Below, piece after piece: positions 54,673 to 62,237 of a DNA stretch of 64,000 nucleotides (the stretch's first letter is position 1; every line of letters starts with the position of its first letter). Source of the DNA: Tenacibaculum dicentrarchi (GTDB taxonomy: Bacteria > Bacteroidota > Bacteroidia > Flavobacteriales > Flavobacteriaceae); NCBI RefSeq assembly GCF_900239345.1, contig NZ_OESZ01000045.1, positions 62,001-126,000 on the forward strand, read 5' to 3'. Made by a program: the position numbers and the translations under genes. Under the pieces are notes generated by a model. That model did no database searches and was not told the DNA's origin. It worked only from the letters and a program-made list of their open reading frames with translations.

Positions 54673-55244
54673 GATAAACCGTGTACTCGTTTATTGATAC
54701 TTATATTATGGTCGGTTGCTAATTCATCTACTCGCCGATGCCAAACAGGGCAAAAATGCTTGCAATCTCGTAAACTGCTATAATAACTTTTACGAGCTTG
54801 TGAATAGGCATTAAATAACTCTTTAGCATCTACACTATTAATTGCTAAAATTGTTTTTGCTCCTGCAATTCCATCAACTAAAAGCTTTTTATTAAATGCT
54901 TTGTTTAATGTTCGTTGCATTATTATTGTAGCTCTTTTAGGGCTTGCGTTTATTGCGTGGTCTGCAAATGTTTCAGCAATTGCTTGCGATGTTATTTTAT
55001 CAGCATTTATACTATCCCAAAATTGATTTTTGAAGATTGTATGTGCTAATTGTTGCGTAATATTTTTCATATCGGCAATGCTTGGCGGTCTGCCGATATT
55101 TCTTTCATAAACTTTCGCCGAAACACCAAAATTTGTTCCTACTAATTGTTTTAAGGAGTTGTAATTTCCGCTATCAGTTTTTAATTTTTGATAACCTCCT
55201 TCAGCTCGTTGTATTTTCTTTTGAAATGTTGGGTAGTTTGCCAT
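54657..55244 (-). CDS. GH108-type N-acetylmuramidase (lysin)
   Basis: 195 residues. The N-terminal catalytic domain of the GH108 (ZliS-like) family has the catalytic Glu in AEGGY (Glu15) and the segment QLAHTIFKNQFWDSINADKI; the C-terminal PG_binding_3 part includes ATIIMQRTLNKAF and LVDGIAGAKTI. It cleaves peptidoglycan for lysis or virion entry. There is no signal peptide. As read it is soluble; a -1 shift at the A10 run adds a C-terminal membrane helix (227 residues). It lies 3 bases downstream of the collagen-like fibre gene. Confidence 0.88.
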   Translation of the reverse strand: MANYPTFQKKIQRAEGGYQKLKTDSGNYNSLKQLVGTNFGVSAKVYERNIGRPPSIADMKNITQQLAHTIFKNQFWDSINADKITSQAIAETFADHAINASPKRATIIMQRTLNKAFNKKLLVDGIAGAKTILAINSVDAKELFNAYSQARKSYYSSLRDCKHFCPVWHRRVDELATDHNISINKRVHGLSKKKV

Positions 55245-55247
55245 TTG

Positions 55248-56219
55248 TTAGTAAGTTCCAATGTTAAAAGCGAAATCAACATGAGTATGTCCCTGACCAG
55301 TAGCCTGACCAGAACTTACTCTATTTTGAATTTTATAATTAAATTTAATAACCAGTTGATTGTTAAAACTTTTGGCGCTAGCTTCGGTAAATGTGAATCT
55401 AATAAGATCACCACCAGGAGTTGTTATAAGAACAGGAGTTACTGTTTTTAAATTAAAATAAGGCTTGGGAAATACAATCTCTATATTTCCCTCTGCAATC
55501 ATGCCCTGGCTCATTTGCAATATACCGATTCTAAAATGACCATTAAAAAAAGCGTGATGACCAATTCTTGTCCAATCAAAACGACCACCTTTTTGATTGG
55601 CTTCTGGCAGTATATGAACATAATTTGTACCACTGATTTGAGAAATAATTTTTATTACCCCCGCAGTAGAAAAACCTCTATCATAATTGATTAAACCAGC
55701 TATTTCTTTTTGAGCATAAGGAATTTCAGTACTAGCACCAGTACTTGAATTTACAGTACCTTTACGTATGTTTGGAACATAACCTAAATCAGTTCCTTTA
55801 CTCGTTCCACCACTAGCATTAATTACAGGTTTTAGCGGGTTTGTTTTATCAATAGTTATGTTTGTTCCTGCTTGTACGTCTATTGAATTGGCATCGCTTC
55901 CTTTTGCTCCAGTATCGCCTTTTTCTCCAGTATCGCCTTTTTCTCCTTTTAAACCATCAGCTCCTTTTGCTCCAGTATCGCCTTTTTCTCCTTTTAAACC
56001 ATCAGCTCCTTTTGCTCCAGTATCGCCTTTTTCTCCTTTTAAACCATCAGCTCCTTTTGCTCCAGTATCGCCTTTTTCTCCTTTTAAACCGTCAGCTCCT
56101 TTTGCTCCAGTAAAATCTAAATCTCTTTCAATTACAAAACCATCTTTATCAGTACCTAATACCTTTGCCTTTTTAACAGATTTTACCTGTAAATGTGTTG
56201 TTGTTACTTTTCTGCTCAT
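55248..56219 (-). CDS. Collagen-like fibre protein
   Basis: 323 residues in three parts: an N-terminal peptide MSRKVTTTHLQVKSVK shared with the next upstream gene; a collagen-like stretch (about residues 35-105) of Gly-X-Y triplets built from a 15-residue unit (GADGLKGEKGDTGAK) repeated about four times; and a beta-rich C-terminal domain (GRFDWTRIGHHAFFNGHFRIGIL, TGQGHTHVDFAFNIGTY) that probably trimerises and binds a receptor. It is likely a virion fibre or spike. The repeat DNA (45-bp units) is prone to length change. Confidence 0.82.
   Translation of the reverse strand: MSRKVTTTHLQVKSVKKAKVLGTDKDGFVIERDLDFTGAKGADGLKGEKGDTGAKGADGLKGEKGDTGAKGADGLKGEKGDTGAKGADGLKGEKGDTGEKGDTGAKGSDANSIDVQAGTNITIDKTNPLKPVINASGGTSKGTDLGYVPNIRKGTVNSSTGASTEIPYAQKEIAGLINYDRGFSTAGVIKIISQISGTNYVHILPEANQKGGRFDWTRIGHHAFFNGHFRIGILQMSQGMIAEGNIEIVFPKPYFNLKTVTPVLITTPGGDLIRFTFTEASAKSFNNQLVIKFNYKIQNRVSSGQATGQGHTHVDFAFNIGTY
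55894..56110 (-). repeat. 45-bp tandem repeats encoding collagen-like triplets
   Basis: Near-identical 45-bp units (about four copies plus a shorter variant) inside the fibre gene. High identity suggests recent expansion or homogenisation. Confidence 0.8.
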
Positions 56220-56231
56220 TGTTAGTTTTGT

Positions 56232-56699
56232 TTAGTGAAATATATAATCTAGCGAACCTTCATACATTATTTTTGTTACTTTCAAGGTTTTACCTCTAGT
56301 AATCTTTCCCGAGTTTTTATCCTGATAATTCATAGTTTTTGAATCGTCAAAAACAACATTAATAGGTTCGTCTGATGATTGAAAAGCATTTACTATTTCA
56401 ATAGTAGAGCCTACACTTTTTATAGAATTTGTATTAAATTTAATCCTGTTTAATGTATTTTTCCCTTGTACAATTAAAAGAGTATCTTCTAAATTAGCAT
56501 CAAGTAAAGAGTAGGTTCTATTGTTATCTATATCACTTTGATTTATAAATATAACCCCTCTTTTCTTTCGGTATCGTGCTAAATCATCTCCTTTTGATTT
56601 TTTGCCAGGAATTACATTTCCTTTGGCATCAGTTGCCAAACTTGAAGCGTTTTTTACAGACTTTACCTGTAAATGTGTTGTTGTTACTTTTCTACTCAT
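56232..56699 (-). CDS. Second fibre/spike protein with the same N-terminal peptide
   Basis: 155 residues. The first 16 residues (MSRKVTTTHLQVKSVK) are identical to those of the collagen-like protein, and the DNA is also nearly identical there. The rest is unrelated: VIFINQSDIDNNRTYSLLDANLEDTLLIV and a beta-rich end. The shared peptide is probably a virion attachment module with exchangeable distal domains. It lies 12 bases upstream of the collagen-like gene. Confidence 0.75.
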   Translation of the reverse strand: MSRKVTTTHLQVKSVKNASSLATDAKGNVIPGKKSKGDDLARYRKKRGVIFINQSDIDNNRTYSLLDANLEDTLLIVQGKNTLNRIKFNTNSIKSVGSTIEIVNAFQSSDEPINVVFDDSKTMNYQDKNSGKITRGKTLKVTKIMYEGSLDYIFH

Positions 56700-56736
56700 T
56701 ATATATTTTTATATTAAAATTGTAATAATTTTAAAA

Positions 56737-57210
56737 TTAAATTGTAATTGTTTTTTTGAAATTGTAGAACTTTAAATCAATTTCAAAATAAAGCCTATCC
56801 ATAAATTCAACTTTGTTATTTTTTAACTGATTTAGCATTAACATTGCGCCAGTCATTAAGGGAATACCTAAATTTATAGTTGGTAAATCATACGTTCCAA
56901 AAGCGTCTAAATTAAATTTACTTAACCTCAAATTACTACCTGCTAATTGCTTTTTTGTGTCTTTTTCGTACACTCTCAAGCTTTCCATTTTTAACGCTCC
57001 TGTATTAATATTTAGAACCTCATTTGTAGGGTTTCCAATTGTTAAAGATAAATCTATAAGTAAACGCCCTGAGTGTATTTTAAAATTTCGAACATCTCTA
57101 ATTGCAAAAGTTAAGTTATCCGAAATTTTGTCAAATTGATTTTTTTTGATTAGTGCAAAAACGCCAATTCCTGAAACTACTGAAACCGCTAAAATTGTTT
57201 TTTTATTCAT
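56737..57210 (-). CDS. Membrane-anchored LEA14/WHy-like protein
   Basis: 157 residues from ATG 57210 (the longer frame to 57276 overlaps the previous gene and is rejected). An N-terminal helix (KKTILAVSVVSGIGVFALI) anchors an extracytoplasmic beta domain with the pattern SGRLLIDLSLTIGNPTNEVLNINTGALKMESLRVYEKDTKKQLA, which resembles the WHy/LEA14 fold. Such domains occur in some phage and archaeal proteins. The call is tentative; a virion membrane protein is plausible. Confidence 0.55.
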   Translation of the reverse strand: MNKKTILAVSVVSGIGVFALIKKNQFDKISDNLTFAIRDVRNFKIHSGRLLIDLSLTIGNPTNEVLNINTGALKMESLRVYEKDTKKQLAGSNLRLSKFNLDAFGTYDLPTINLGIPLMTGAMLMLNQLKNNKVEFMDRLYFEIDLKFYNFKKTITI

Positions 57211-57220
57211 TTTTGAAGTT

Positions 57221-57730
57221 CTAAAAAAAATTAAACGGATTAAAAAATTTGATGTACAAATATGTGCTTCCAGCAAATAGAAGTAAAAGCCACCAATACC
57301 AGCGAATACCGTATTTTTTTACGCTTGTTTCTTTTTTTATTGCTGATTTTGATGAATTATTTGTTGTTTCTTTTATGCTATTATCTTTTGTAATGGTTGT
57401 CGTACTATCAATAATGGTATTTATTTTGATGCCATTTTTTACCGTATCAAAAACAGCGATGTAACTATTTTTACCGCTTTTTTTGGACGTTTCGAAATGT
57501 TTAAATTTCGCTTTTACAACGCTATCTAATTTTTCATCATTAGTATTTAAGCTGATGAAAAATGTATCATTAATAGGTAATGATTTTACTTTTGTTTGCT
57601 TATTTTCAACAAGTTTCTCTGTTTTTTTAACCACTTCAATTTTTGAAGTTGAAGTGGTTTTTATCTTTTTCACAGCGCACGAAAAAACAACAAATAAGGT
57701 TATTAGTAATAATATTTTTTTAAGCATCAT
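57221..57730 (-). CDS. Unimolecular-spanin-like lipoprotein
   Basis: 169 residues with two anchors: a lipoprotein signal LLLITLFVVFSCAVKK (lipobox Cys near residue 18) and a C-terminal membrane helix (IRWYWWLLLLFAGSTYLYIKFF, about residues 143-164). The middle is hydrophilic and rich in Thr/Lys. This is the layout of u-spanins, such as T1 gp11, which link outer and inner membrane and fuse them in the last step of lysis. A coiled-coil holin-like gene lies just upstream and the muramidase is nearby. Function is inferred from topology and context. Confidence 0.65.
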   Translation of the reverse strand: MMLKKILLLITLFVVFSCAVKKIKTTSTSKIEVVKKTEKLVENKQTKVKSLPINDTFFISLNTNDEKLDSVVKAKFKHFETSKKSGKNSYIAVFDTVKNGIKINTIIDSTTTITKDNSIKETTNNSSKSAIKKETSVKKYGIRWYWWLLLLFAGSTYLYIKFFNPFNFF

Positions 57731-58057
57731 TTAAACTTTTTCTTGATTTATAGCTTTCAAGCTTTCAAGCTCAATATGTAATTGTGCTATATGTTCTTTA
57801 TGCTCTTTTAATACTTTGTTTTGTTCTTTAATTATTCTATCAGATTCCTCAATCATATCTGATAAAAATTTAATACGTCCCAAAAAGTCTGCTTTTATAG
57901 CATCAATCATTTCTGAATTAATCTGAAAGGCTTTTTCGTGAAATTCTAGTTTTTTTGATTTCATTGAAAAATACCAACCAAAAAATCCACCGCCACCAGT
58001 TCCGAATAATAACATTAATATACTCTCGTAATTTTCTAATAAAAATGCTGTTTTCAT
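57731..58057 (-). CDS. Small membrane protein with coiled coil
   Basis: 108 residues: an N-terminal hydrophobic segment (ILMLLFGTGGGGFFGWYFSM, about 13-32) and a long coiled coil to the C terminus. Such proteins occur in Bacteroidota phages beside lysis genes; a holin or i-spanin-like part is possible. It abuts the u-spanin-like gene on one side and the carboxypeptidase-regulatory-like gene on the other. Confidence 0.6.
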   Translation of the reverse strand: MKTAFLLENYESILMLLFGTGGGGFFGWYFSMKSKKLEFHEKAFQINSEMIDAIKADFLGRIKFLSDMIEESDRIIKEQNKVLKEHKEHIAQLHIELESLKAINQEKV

Positions 58058-58058
58058 A

Positions 58059-58580
58059 TTATGCGGTTACTTTCTTTTTTACTGTTTTAGTAGTTTTTTT
58101 AGTTGTTGTTCCAGTTTCGTTATATTTTGCATAACCATAGAAAGCAAGTGCCGCCACCGCTACAATTAAACCAGCTTTTACATTTGGTTTTTTTGCAGTA
58201 ATAATAATTTCATCTAACATTCCGTCAGATTCAAGTTTAATTACTTTCGGAAGCTTTGCGAATGGTAGCGTAATATCTTTATACCCAACAAACGAAATAT
58301 GTACAAGGTCATCAGAATTACCGATTACTTTAAAATTTCCATCAAAGTCAGTCATTACGCCAACTTTTGAATTTTTATTTACAACAGTCGCACCGACTAA
58401 TATATCATTATCAAAACCACCGATTACTTTACCTGAAAAACTTAAAGGTCGATGTCCTCCAGTACCTTTTTCACCTTGACAACCACAACCACACGTTTTT
58501 TTTGATTTGCAACCTGCTTTTTCTGTGTCAAATTCGACTGATTTATGTAAGTTCCCTGCTAATTTCATTAATTTATTCAT
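58059..58580 (-). CDS. Cys-rich protein with carboxypeptidase-regulatory-like domain and membrane tail
   Basis: 173 residues. N terminus with Cys cluster (CKSKKTCGCGCQG). The middle (about residues 47-130) reads LSFSGKVIGGFDNDILVGATVV, GVMTDFDGNFKV, VHISFVGYKDITL and LDEIIITAKK, the pattern of the CarboxypepD_reg-like domain found at the N terminus of SusC/TonB-dependent receptors, including its LDEVVVT-like end. A C-terminal helix (AGLIVAVAALAFYGYAKY) and Lys-rich tail follow. Its use in a mobile element is unexpected. It could be a virion decoration protein or act on host receptors. Confidence 0.75.
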   Translation of the reverse strand: MNKLMKLAGNLHKSVEFDTEKAGCKSKKTCGCGCQGEKGTGGHRPLSFSGKVIGGFDNDILVGATVVNKNSKVGVMTDFDGNFKVIGNSDDLVHISFVGYKDITLPFAKLPKVIKLESDGMLDEIIITAKKPNVKAGLIVAVAALAFYGYAKYNETGTTTKKTTKTVKKKVTA

Positions 58581-58602
58581 CTTTTTATTTATTTAATTGA
58601 TT

Positions 58603-59157
58603 TTAAAAAGTCCAATTTGCTGATTCAATTCTATTTTTTACCATATTATATACCTGCCCATCTTTAGGCGATAATTCAGCACGTAACCAATACACCAAAT
58701 CTTTAGGGTCATAATTATCTAAATGCCTTGAAACACCAGTAGGAGGCGAACCATATCCATTATAATTTTTCTTGCCAAAAAATTTATAAACAAGTTTAAA
58801 ATCATCAGCATTATTTAATTTTTCAAATACTTTTTTTATCAGACTTTCATCTGTTCCATAAAAAGGGAAAGCTCCATTACAAGCATCTAGCAGTTGTTGG
58901 GCATATTTTTGAGCATCCTCTTTTGTAATTGTTGCTTTACTTAAATCAATCTGTAAGTTGGTTTTTACAGCTTCGGATTTATCTTTTAAAACTTCAGAAA
59001 ATGGATTTGATGAAAATTTATACGCTCTATAAACAACAGCAATTAATAAGATAGCACCACCAACATACAGTACTTCTTTTGTGTTATTGGCTAAAAAAGC
59101 ACCTGTTTTTTTGATGTTTTGTTTTGTTTTTTTTGATAAATCTGTTTTATTTTTCAT
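58603..59157 (-). CDS. Membrane protein with annexin-repeat-like segment
   Basis: 184 residues: an N-terminal basic part, one membrane helix (VLYVGGAILLIAVVYRAY, about 29-46), then a soluble helical domain. The segment FPFYGTDESLIKKVFEKLNNADDFKLVYKFFGKK (GTDE at 101-104) resembles one annexin-type repeat (GTDExxLI...). The likeness is short and may be convergent. A virion membrane protein is plausible. Confidence 0.55.
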   Translation of the reverse strand: MKNKTDLSKKTKQNIKKTGAFLANNTKEVLYVGGAILLIAVVYRAYKFSSNPFSEVLKDKSEAVKTNLQIDLSKATITKEDAQKYAQQLLDACNGAFPFYGTDESLIKKVFEKLNNADDFKLVYKFFGKKNYNGYGSPPTGVSRHLDNYDPKDLVYWLRAELSPKDGQVYNMVKNRIESANWTF

Positions 59158-59167
59158 AGCATTTTTT

Positions 59168-59332
59168 TTACAAACTATTTAACATTCCTTTTAAAAGAGA
59201 GAAATTAATTCCGTTAGAAAAATAAGAATAAGCCTTTTCATTATCTGATAATTCTGCGATTCTCATCACTACTGCATCAGGTAAATTATTTAATTTTTCT
59301 AATGCTTCTTTTTTTGATTTTATTTTTGGCAT
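59168..59332 (-). CDS. Small hypothetical protein
   Basis: A 54-codon frame starting MPKIKSKKEALEKLNNLPD and ending LLKGMLNSL, between the 302-residue gene and the membrane gene with 10-base spacings. The tight fit in the operon supports it. It is mostly helical, with no recognised domain. Confidence 0.6.
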   Translation of the reverse strand: MPKIKSKKEALEKLNNLPDAVVMRIAELSDNEKAYSYFSNGINFSLLKGMLNSL

Positions 59333-59342
59333 GGTGTTTTTT

Positions 59343-60251
59343 TTAGCTTTTATTATTGATGTGATTCTCTATTAATTGCATCAATTCAGACGAATTATTT
59401 TGAGCGATATAAAGTACTAATGACGCTGTTTTATCATTGTTTGCTTTAATCATTTCAATTGCTTGATTTTGCATTGCTGACAAATTACTTGCTCCTGCAA
59501 GCTGTGCTTGTCCTGCTCCTGCTCCTTTGGGTAAAAGTGAGGGCAGTAACGGGATTAACCCCCCCAAGTGTCCCATTACTGCTTGTACTCCTTCACTTTC
59601 GAAAACGCTTTTTTTATCTAATAGTTTTTGCTGAATTTTTAATTCGGCACGTTCTTCTGATGTTTCAACTTTTAATTTTAGCTTATGATTTTCTTCTTCT
59701 AAACGTCTAATTTTTGAGCGATTATCTTTATTTTCTTCTCTTAATTCTTCGGCTTGTCTTTTATAATCTCCAGCACGTTGGCTTTCGACCATTGCACCTA
59801 AAAACTGCATATTTTGATTATCTATATTATTACCAGCCAAAAAATTAATATTTGAATTTTGTTGTTGTTGTTGTTGTTTTTTGTGTTTTTTAGGGGATTT
59901 CATAACGATTTGCTGAATGTTTTGGTTTTCGGAAAATTCGGTGTTTTCGGGAAATTCGGTGTTTTCGGAATAATCGTATAAGTTTATAACGATGTCGTTA
60001 ATACCTACTTTTTTTGCTTCTTTTCCATAGATTCTTCGGAAGCTAAAAGTAGTTTCTGAAAATCCTTTATCTTTTAAATAATTCAAAAATTCAGTAACAG
60101 AACCGTGTAAATTTTGAATATCCTCTAAAGAAAACCACTTTTTATTACGTCCTACTCCAGCACGTTGCACTGTTCTGTTTTCGTTATCAGAAACACTAAC
60201 AGCGTGGTTTGGTTTGTTTAAATGAAGTGTTATTTCTTTGGATAAATTCAT
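59343..60251 (-). CDS. Hypothetical protein with polyQ and coiled coil
   Basis: 302 residues in four parts: N-terminal domain (1-95); short repeats NTEFPENTEFSEN; a basic-polyGln stretch (KKHKKQQQQQQNSN); a coiled coil (about 165-215: RQAEELREENKDNRSKIRRLEEEN); and a Gly/Ala-rich C-terminal part with a hydrophobic patch (MGHLGGLIPLLPSLLPKGAGAG). No family recognised. A scaffold or membrane-remodelling role is possible. It starts 2 bases after the small gene upstream. Confidence 0.7.
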   Translation of the reverse strand: MNLSKEITLHLNKPNHAVSVSDNENRTVQRAGVGRNKKWFSLEDIQNLHGSVTEFLNYLKDKGFSETTFSFRRIYGKEAKKVGINDIVINLYDYSENTEFPENTEFSENQNIQQIVMKSPKKHKKQQQQQQNSNINFLAGNNIDNQNMQFLGAMVESQRAGDYKRQAEELREENKDNRSKIRRLEEENHKLKLKVETSEERAELKIQQKLLDKKSVFESEGVQAVMGHLGGLIPLLPSLLPKGAGAGQAQLAGASNLSAMQNQAIEMIKANNDKTASLVLYIAQNNSSELMQLIENHINNKS

Positions 60252-60253
60252 AA

Positions 60254-60544
60254 TTATTTTACTAATAAATATCTAACTACTGATTTCATATTTGCATCGG
60301 AATTGTTTGTTGGTGCAAATCTTAGATGACCGTTAATTATTGGAACAGCACATTCTAATTCATACGGATTTTCGCCTGTAATCGTATCCGTTTCTATATT
60401 GTTTAATTGCAAAGCGTCATTGTTTTTAATTGGTTTTACCTCAATAAAAACAATGCCTTTGCATCCATTTAGCTCTGAAATATCTACTTCAAAACTACCT
60501 GTTTCAGTTTTTTCTTTTAATAATGTTACCATTATACTGGACAA
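60254..60544 (-). CDS. Small beta-rich protein
   Basis: 96 residues, nearly all predicted strand and turn (SFEVDISELNGCKGIVFIEVKPI, INGHLRFAPTNNS). It overlaps the previous gene by 13 bases. No family recognised; a minor capsid or vertex protein is one possibility. Confidence 0.65.
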   Translation of the reverse strand: MSSIMVTLLKEKTETGSFEVDISELNGCKGIVFIEVKPIKNNDALQLNNIETDTITGENPYELECAVPIINGHLRFAPTNNSDANMKSVVRYLLVK

Positions 60545-61059
60545 GAAATTTCTTGTTGAATTGTAAAAATAAATTCACCACATGGAGGGAATGCATTTCC
60601 TAAAGTATCCCATTTCACTGTAATTTGTTCATTATGCGTAAGTTTAAACGGTGTTACCCTAGCACCTAACTCACCCCAATTACTACGGTTATAATCTTTT
60701 AAATCAGTTGGTTCAGTCAATAAACGACCATGTGTGTCTTCTATACGAATATCAGTATGCGAACAAATAAAAGCATTTAAGTCTGGTACATTTGTTCCTG
60801 TTGCTAATAATGGTGTAGTTTGTGGGTCTGTTCCATCTTGATAATCAATAGCCGTCCAAGTATCCAACGTATTAACATAAGAATTAAAATGAATACTTAT
60901 TAATTTACCTTTTGGCAAAGTATCAGATTGTTCATCTCTTAGGTAATTACCGATAGTATTTTTAAGCGTTGCTTTATCTAATTTCAACAACTCTTTATTT
61001 ATTTTTAAGCGGTGGTATATTTGCTTGAAGTTTTTAACTTCTAAATGTTGATCTTCCAT
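60532..61059 (-). CDS. Beta-rich structural protein, candidate capsid subunit 2
   Basis: 175 residues from ATG 61059 (the longer frame from 61086 starts with TTG inside a terminator hairpin). N-terminal helical 45 residues, then strands: KGKLISIHFNSYVNTLDTWTAIDYQDG, FKLTHNEQITVKWDTLG, GEFIFTIQQEISCPV. Size and pattern suit a single jelly roll, but this is inferred. It follows a similar-sized beta-rich gene, from which a strong hairpin separates it. Confidence 0.6.
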   Translation of the reverse strand: MEDQHLEVKNFKQIYHRLKINKELLKLDKATLKNTIGNYLRDEQSDTLPKGKLISIHFNSYVNTLDTWTAIDYQDGTDPQTTPLLATGTNVPDLNAFICSHTDIRIEDTHGRLLTEPTDLKDYNRSNWGELGARVTPFKLTHNEQITVKWDTLGNAFPPCGEFIFTIQQEISCPV

Positions 61060-61079
61060 TTTCTTTGGATTTAATAAAA

Positions 61080-61107
61080 AACGCAACGCAACGCATTGCG
61101 TTGCGTT
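61080..61107. terminator. Strong hairpin between the two capsid candidates
   Basis: A perfect 11-bp stem AACGCAACGCA/TGCGTTGCGTT with six-base loop; on the minus strand six T follow. It lies 33 bases after the stop of the upstream gene and 20 bases before the next start, inside the operon, and so may set the ratio of the two products. Confidence 0.75.
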
Positions 61108-61139
61108 TTTTTTATGTTAAAAAATTCAGATAAAACGAA

Positions 61140-61724
61140 TTATCTCTTTAAATAAACTTCTTTAGCCTTGGCCATAAAAGAAACATATAACTTATCAGTA
61201 CCGGTAAGTGTTGACTTTAAAGTTTTTGGGTATTCGATTTCAATATCAATATCTGTTTCGTCAACTAATAAAACAAAAGAACCTAGTTCACTGTATTTAC
61301 TTCCATCTTTTAAATTATTCATTATAGATGAAATTGGCTCTTTAAATAAAATTTCATTTGATTGCTTTATGATTAAGTTAGCAAACTTTAAATCATGATG
61401 TGTTTTTGAATATTCAAAATCTAAGGCATGTGGCTTCTGCTCTCCTGCACCAACAGCAAACCCTAAACCAATACCACAAAGAACAATAGGTCTTCCTTTA
61501 TTTAGTTTATTACCGTTCAAATTGGTAATTCCAACTACGCCATTTGTTTCGCCATCCAACATACTAAATGTAGCACCTACTGATACTTCTGTATTTGCAT
61601 AAATAGTAGCGTCCATAATTTTAGACTTTTTATAATCCCATTCATACCCGTCGTCTTCGATTTTTTTAGCTAAAAAATTCTGTACTAATAAATGCTGTTC
61701 GTTATTATTAAATTCTGGTGCCAT
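61140..61724 (-). CDS. Beta-rich structural protein, candidate major capsid protein
   Basis: 194 residues, no signal or membrane segment. An N-terminal acidic arm (APEFNNNEQHLLVQNFLAKKI) precedes a body of strands and turns: ATIYANTEVSVGATFSML, LKFANLIIKQSNEILFKEPISSIMNNL, FVLLVDETDIDIEIEYPK, DKLYVSFMAKAKEVYLKR. The position before an internal terminator suggests high expression. A jelly-roll capsid fold is my inference; no family was recognised. Confidence 0.55.
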   Translation of the reverse strand: MAPEFNNNEQHLLVQNFLAKKIEDDGYEWDYKKSKIMDATIYANTEVSVGATFSMLDGETNGVVGITNLNGNKLNKGRPIVLCGIGLGFAVGAGEQKPHALDFEYSKTHHDLKFANLIIKQSNEILFKEPISSIMNNLKDGSKYSELGSFVLLVDETDIDIEIEYPKTLKSTLTGTDKLYVSFMAKAKEVYLKR

Positions 61725-61783
61725 CTTATTTGGTTTTTTTATTTTTATTAAAATTGTAATTGTATTTTTTTTGTAATATTCTT

Positions 61784-62227
61784 CTAACCGAAAGTTATCT
61801 GTGGTGTTACACTTTGATAAATAACATCTTCGATATAATCTTCATCATCACCGATTAAATCGTAGTTATCATGTCCTGATAAAAAATTAATTTCATCACT
61901 TTCAGGATTCCCTAGTGCAGTTTTTAGAACGCCTTTTGGTTCTTTTACAAGCTCTTTAATTAAAGTAATTAATGCTGAACCTGCTACACCGATACTAACA
62001 TCTTGAGCAATTTTAGATGTTTGGTTTTTTCCATTCAAAAAGACAACTCCTAAAACACCAGCTCCAAATAAAAGACCGTGTTTAATTTTAGGATTCATTC
62101 CTTTTACTTCTTTTCCGTCTTCCATTTTTACAGAAGGAAAAGACGCATCTACGACTCTTGCAACCCCAATTCCTGTTGATACTGATACGGTAGAACCTAG
62201 TGTATTCACTATTTTTTTTGTGTCCAT
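61784..62227 (-). CDS. Small membrane protein with acidic C terminus
   Basis: 147 residues with two hydrophobic segments (HGLLFGAGVLGVVFL about 49-63, DVSIGVAGSALITLI about 75-89) and an acidic tail (LIGDDEDYIEDVIYQ). No family recognised. It lies 10 bases after the preceding gene; a virion membrane role is plausible. Confidence 0.65.
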   Translation of the reverse strand: MDTKKIVNTLGSTVSVSTGIGVARVVDASFPSVKMEDGKEVKGMNPKIKHGLLFGAGVLGVVFLNGKNQTSKIAQDVSIGVAGSALITLIKELVKEPKGVLKTALGNPESDEINFLSGHDNYDLIGDDEDYIEDVIYQSVTPQITFG

Positions 62228-62237
62228 TTTTATCTAT

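Noticed and set aside
55858..56235. Plus-strand open frames across the collagen repeats (Pro/Ser/Phe-rich and Leu-rich proteins)
   Set aside because: They are antisense shadows of the repeat; the Gly-X-Y frame on the minus strand is continuous with operon neighbours.
57211..57276. Upstream extension of the LEA14-like protein
   Set aside because: It overlaps the spanin-like gene and precedes a good start (MNKKTIL) with a typical anchor.
59862..59880. CAA repeat as a phase-variation tract
   Set aside because: The unit is three bases, so copy change cannot shift the frame.
61060..61086. TTG start inside the hairpin for the 175-residue protein
   Set aside because: It lies inside a terminator stem; ATG 61059 is better placed.
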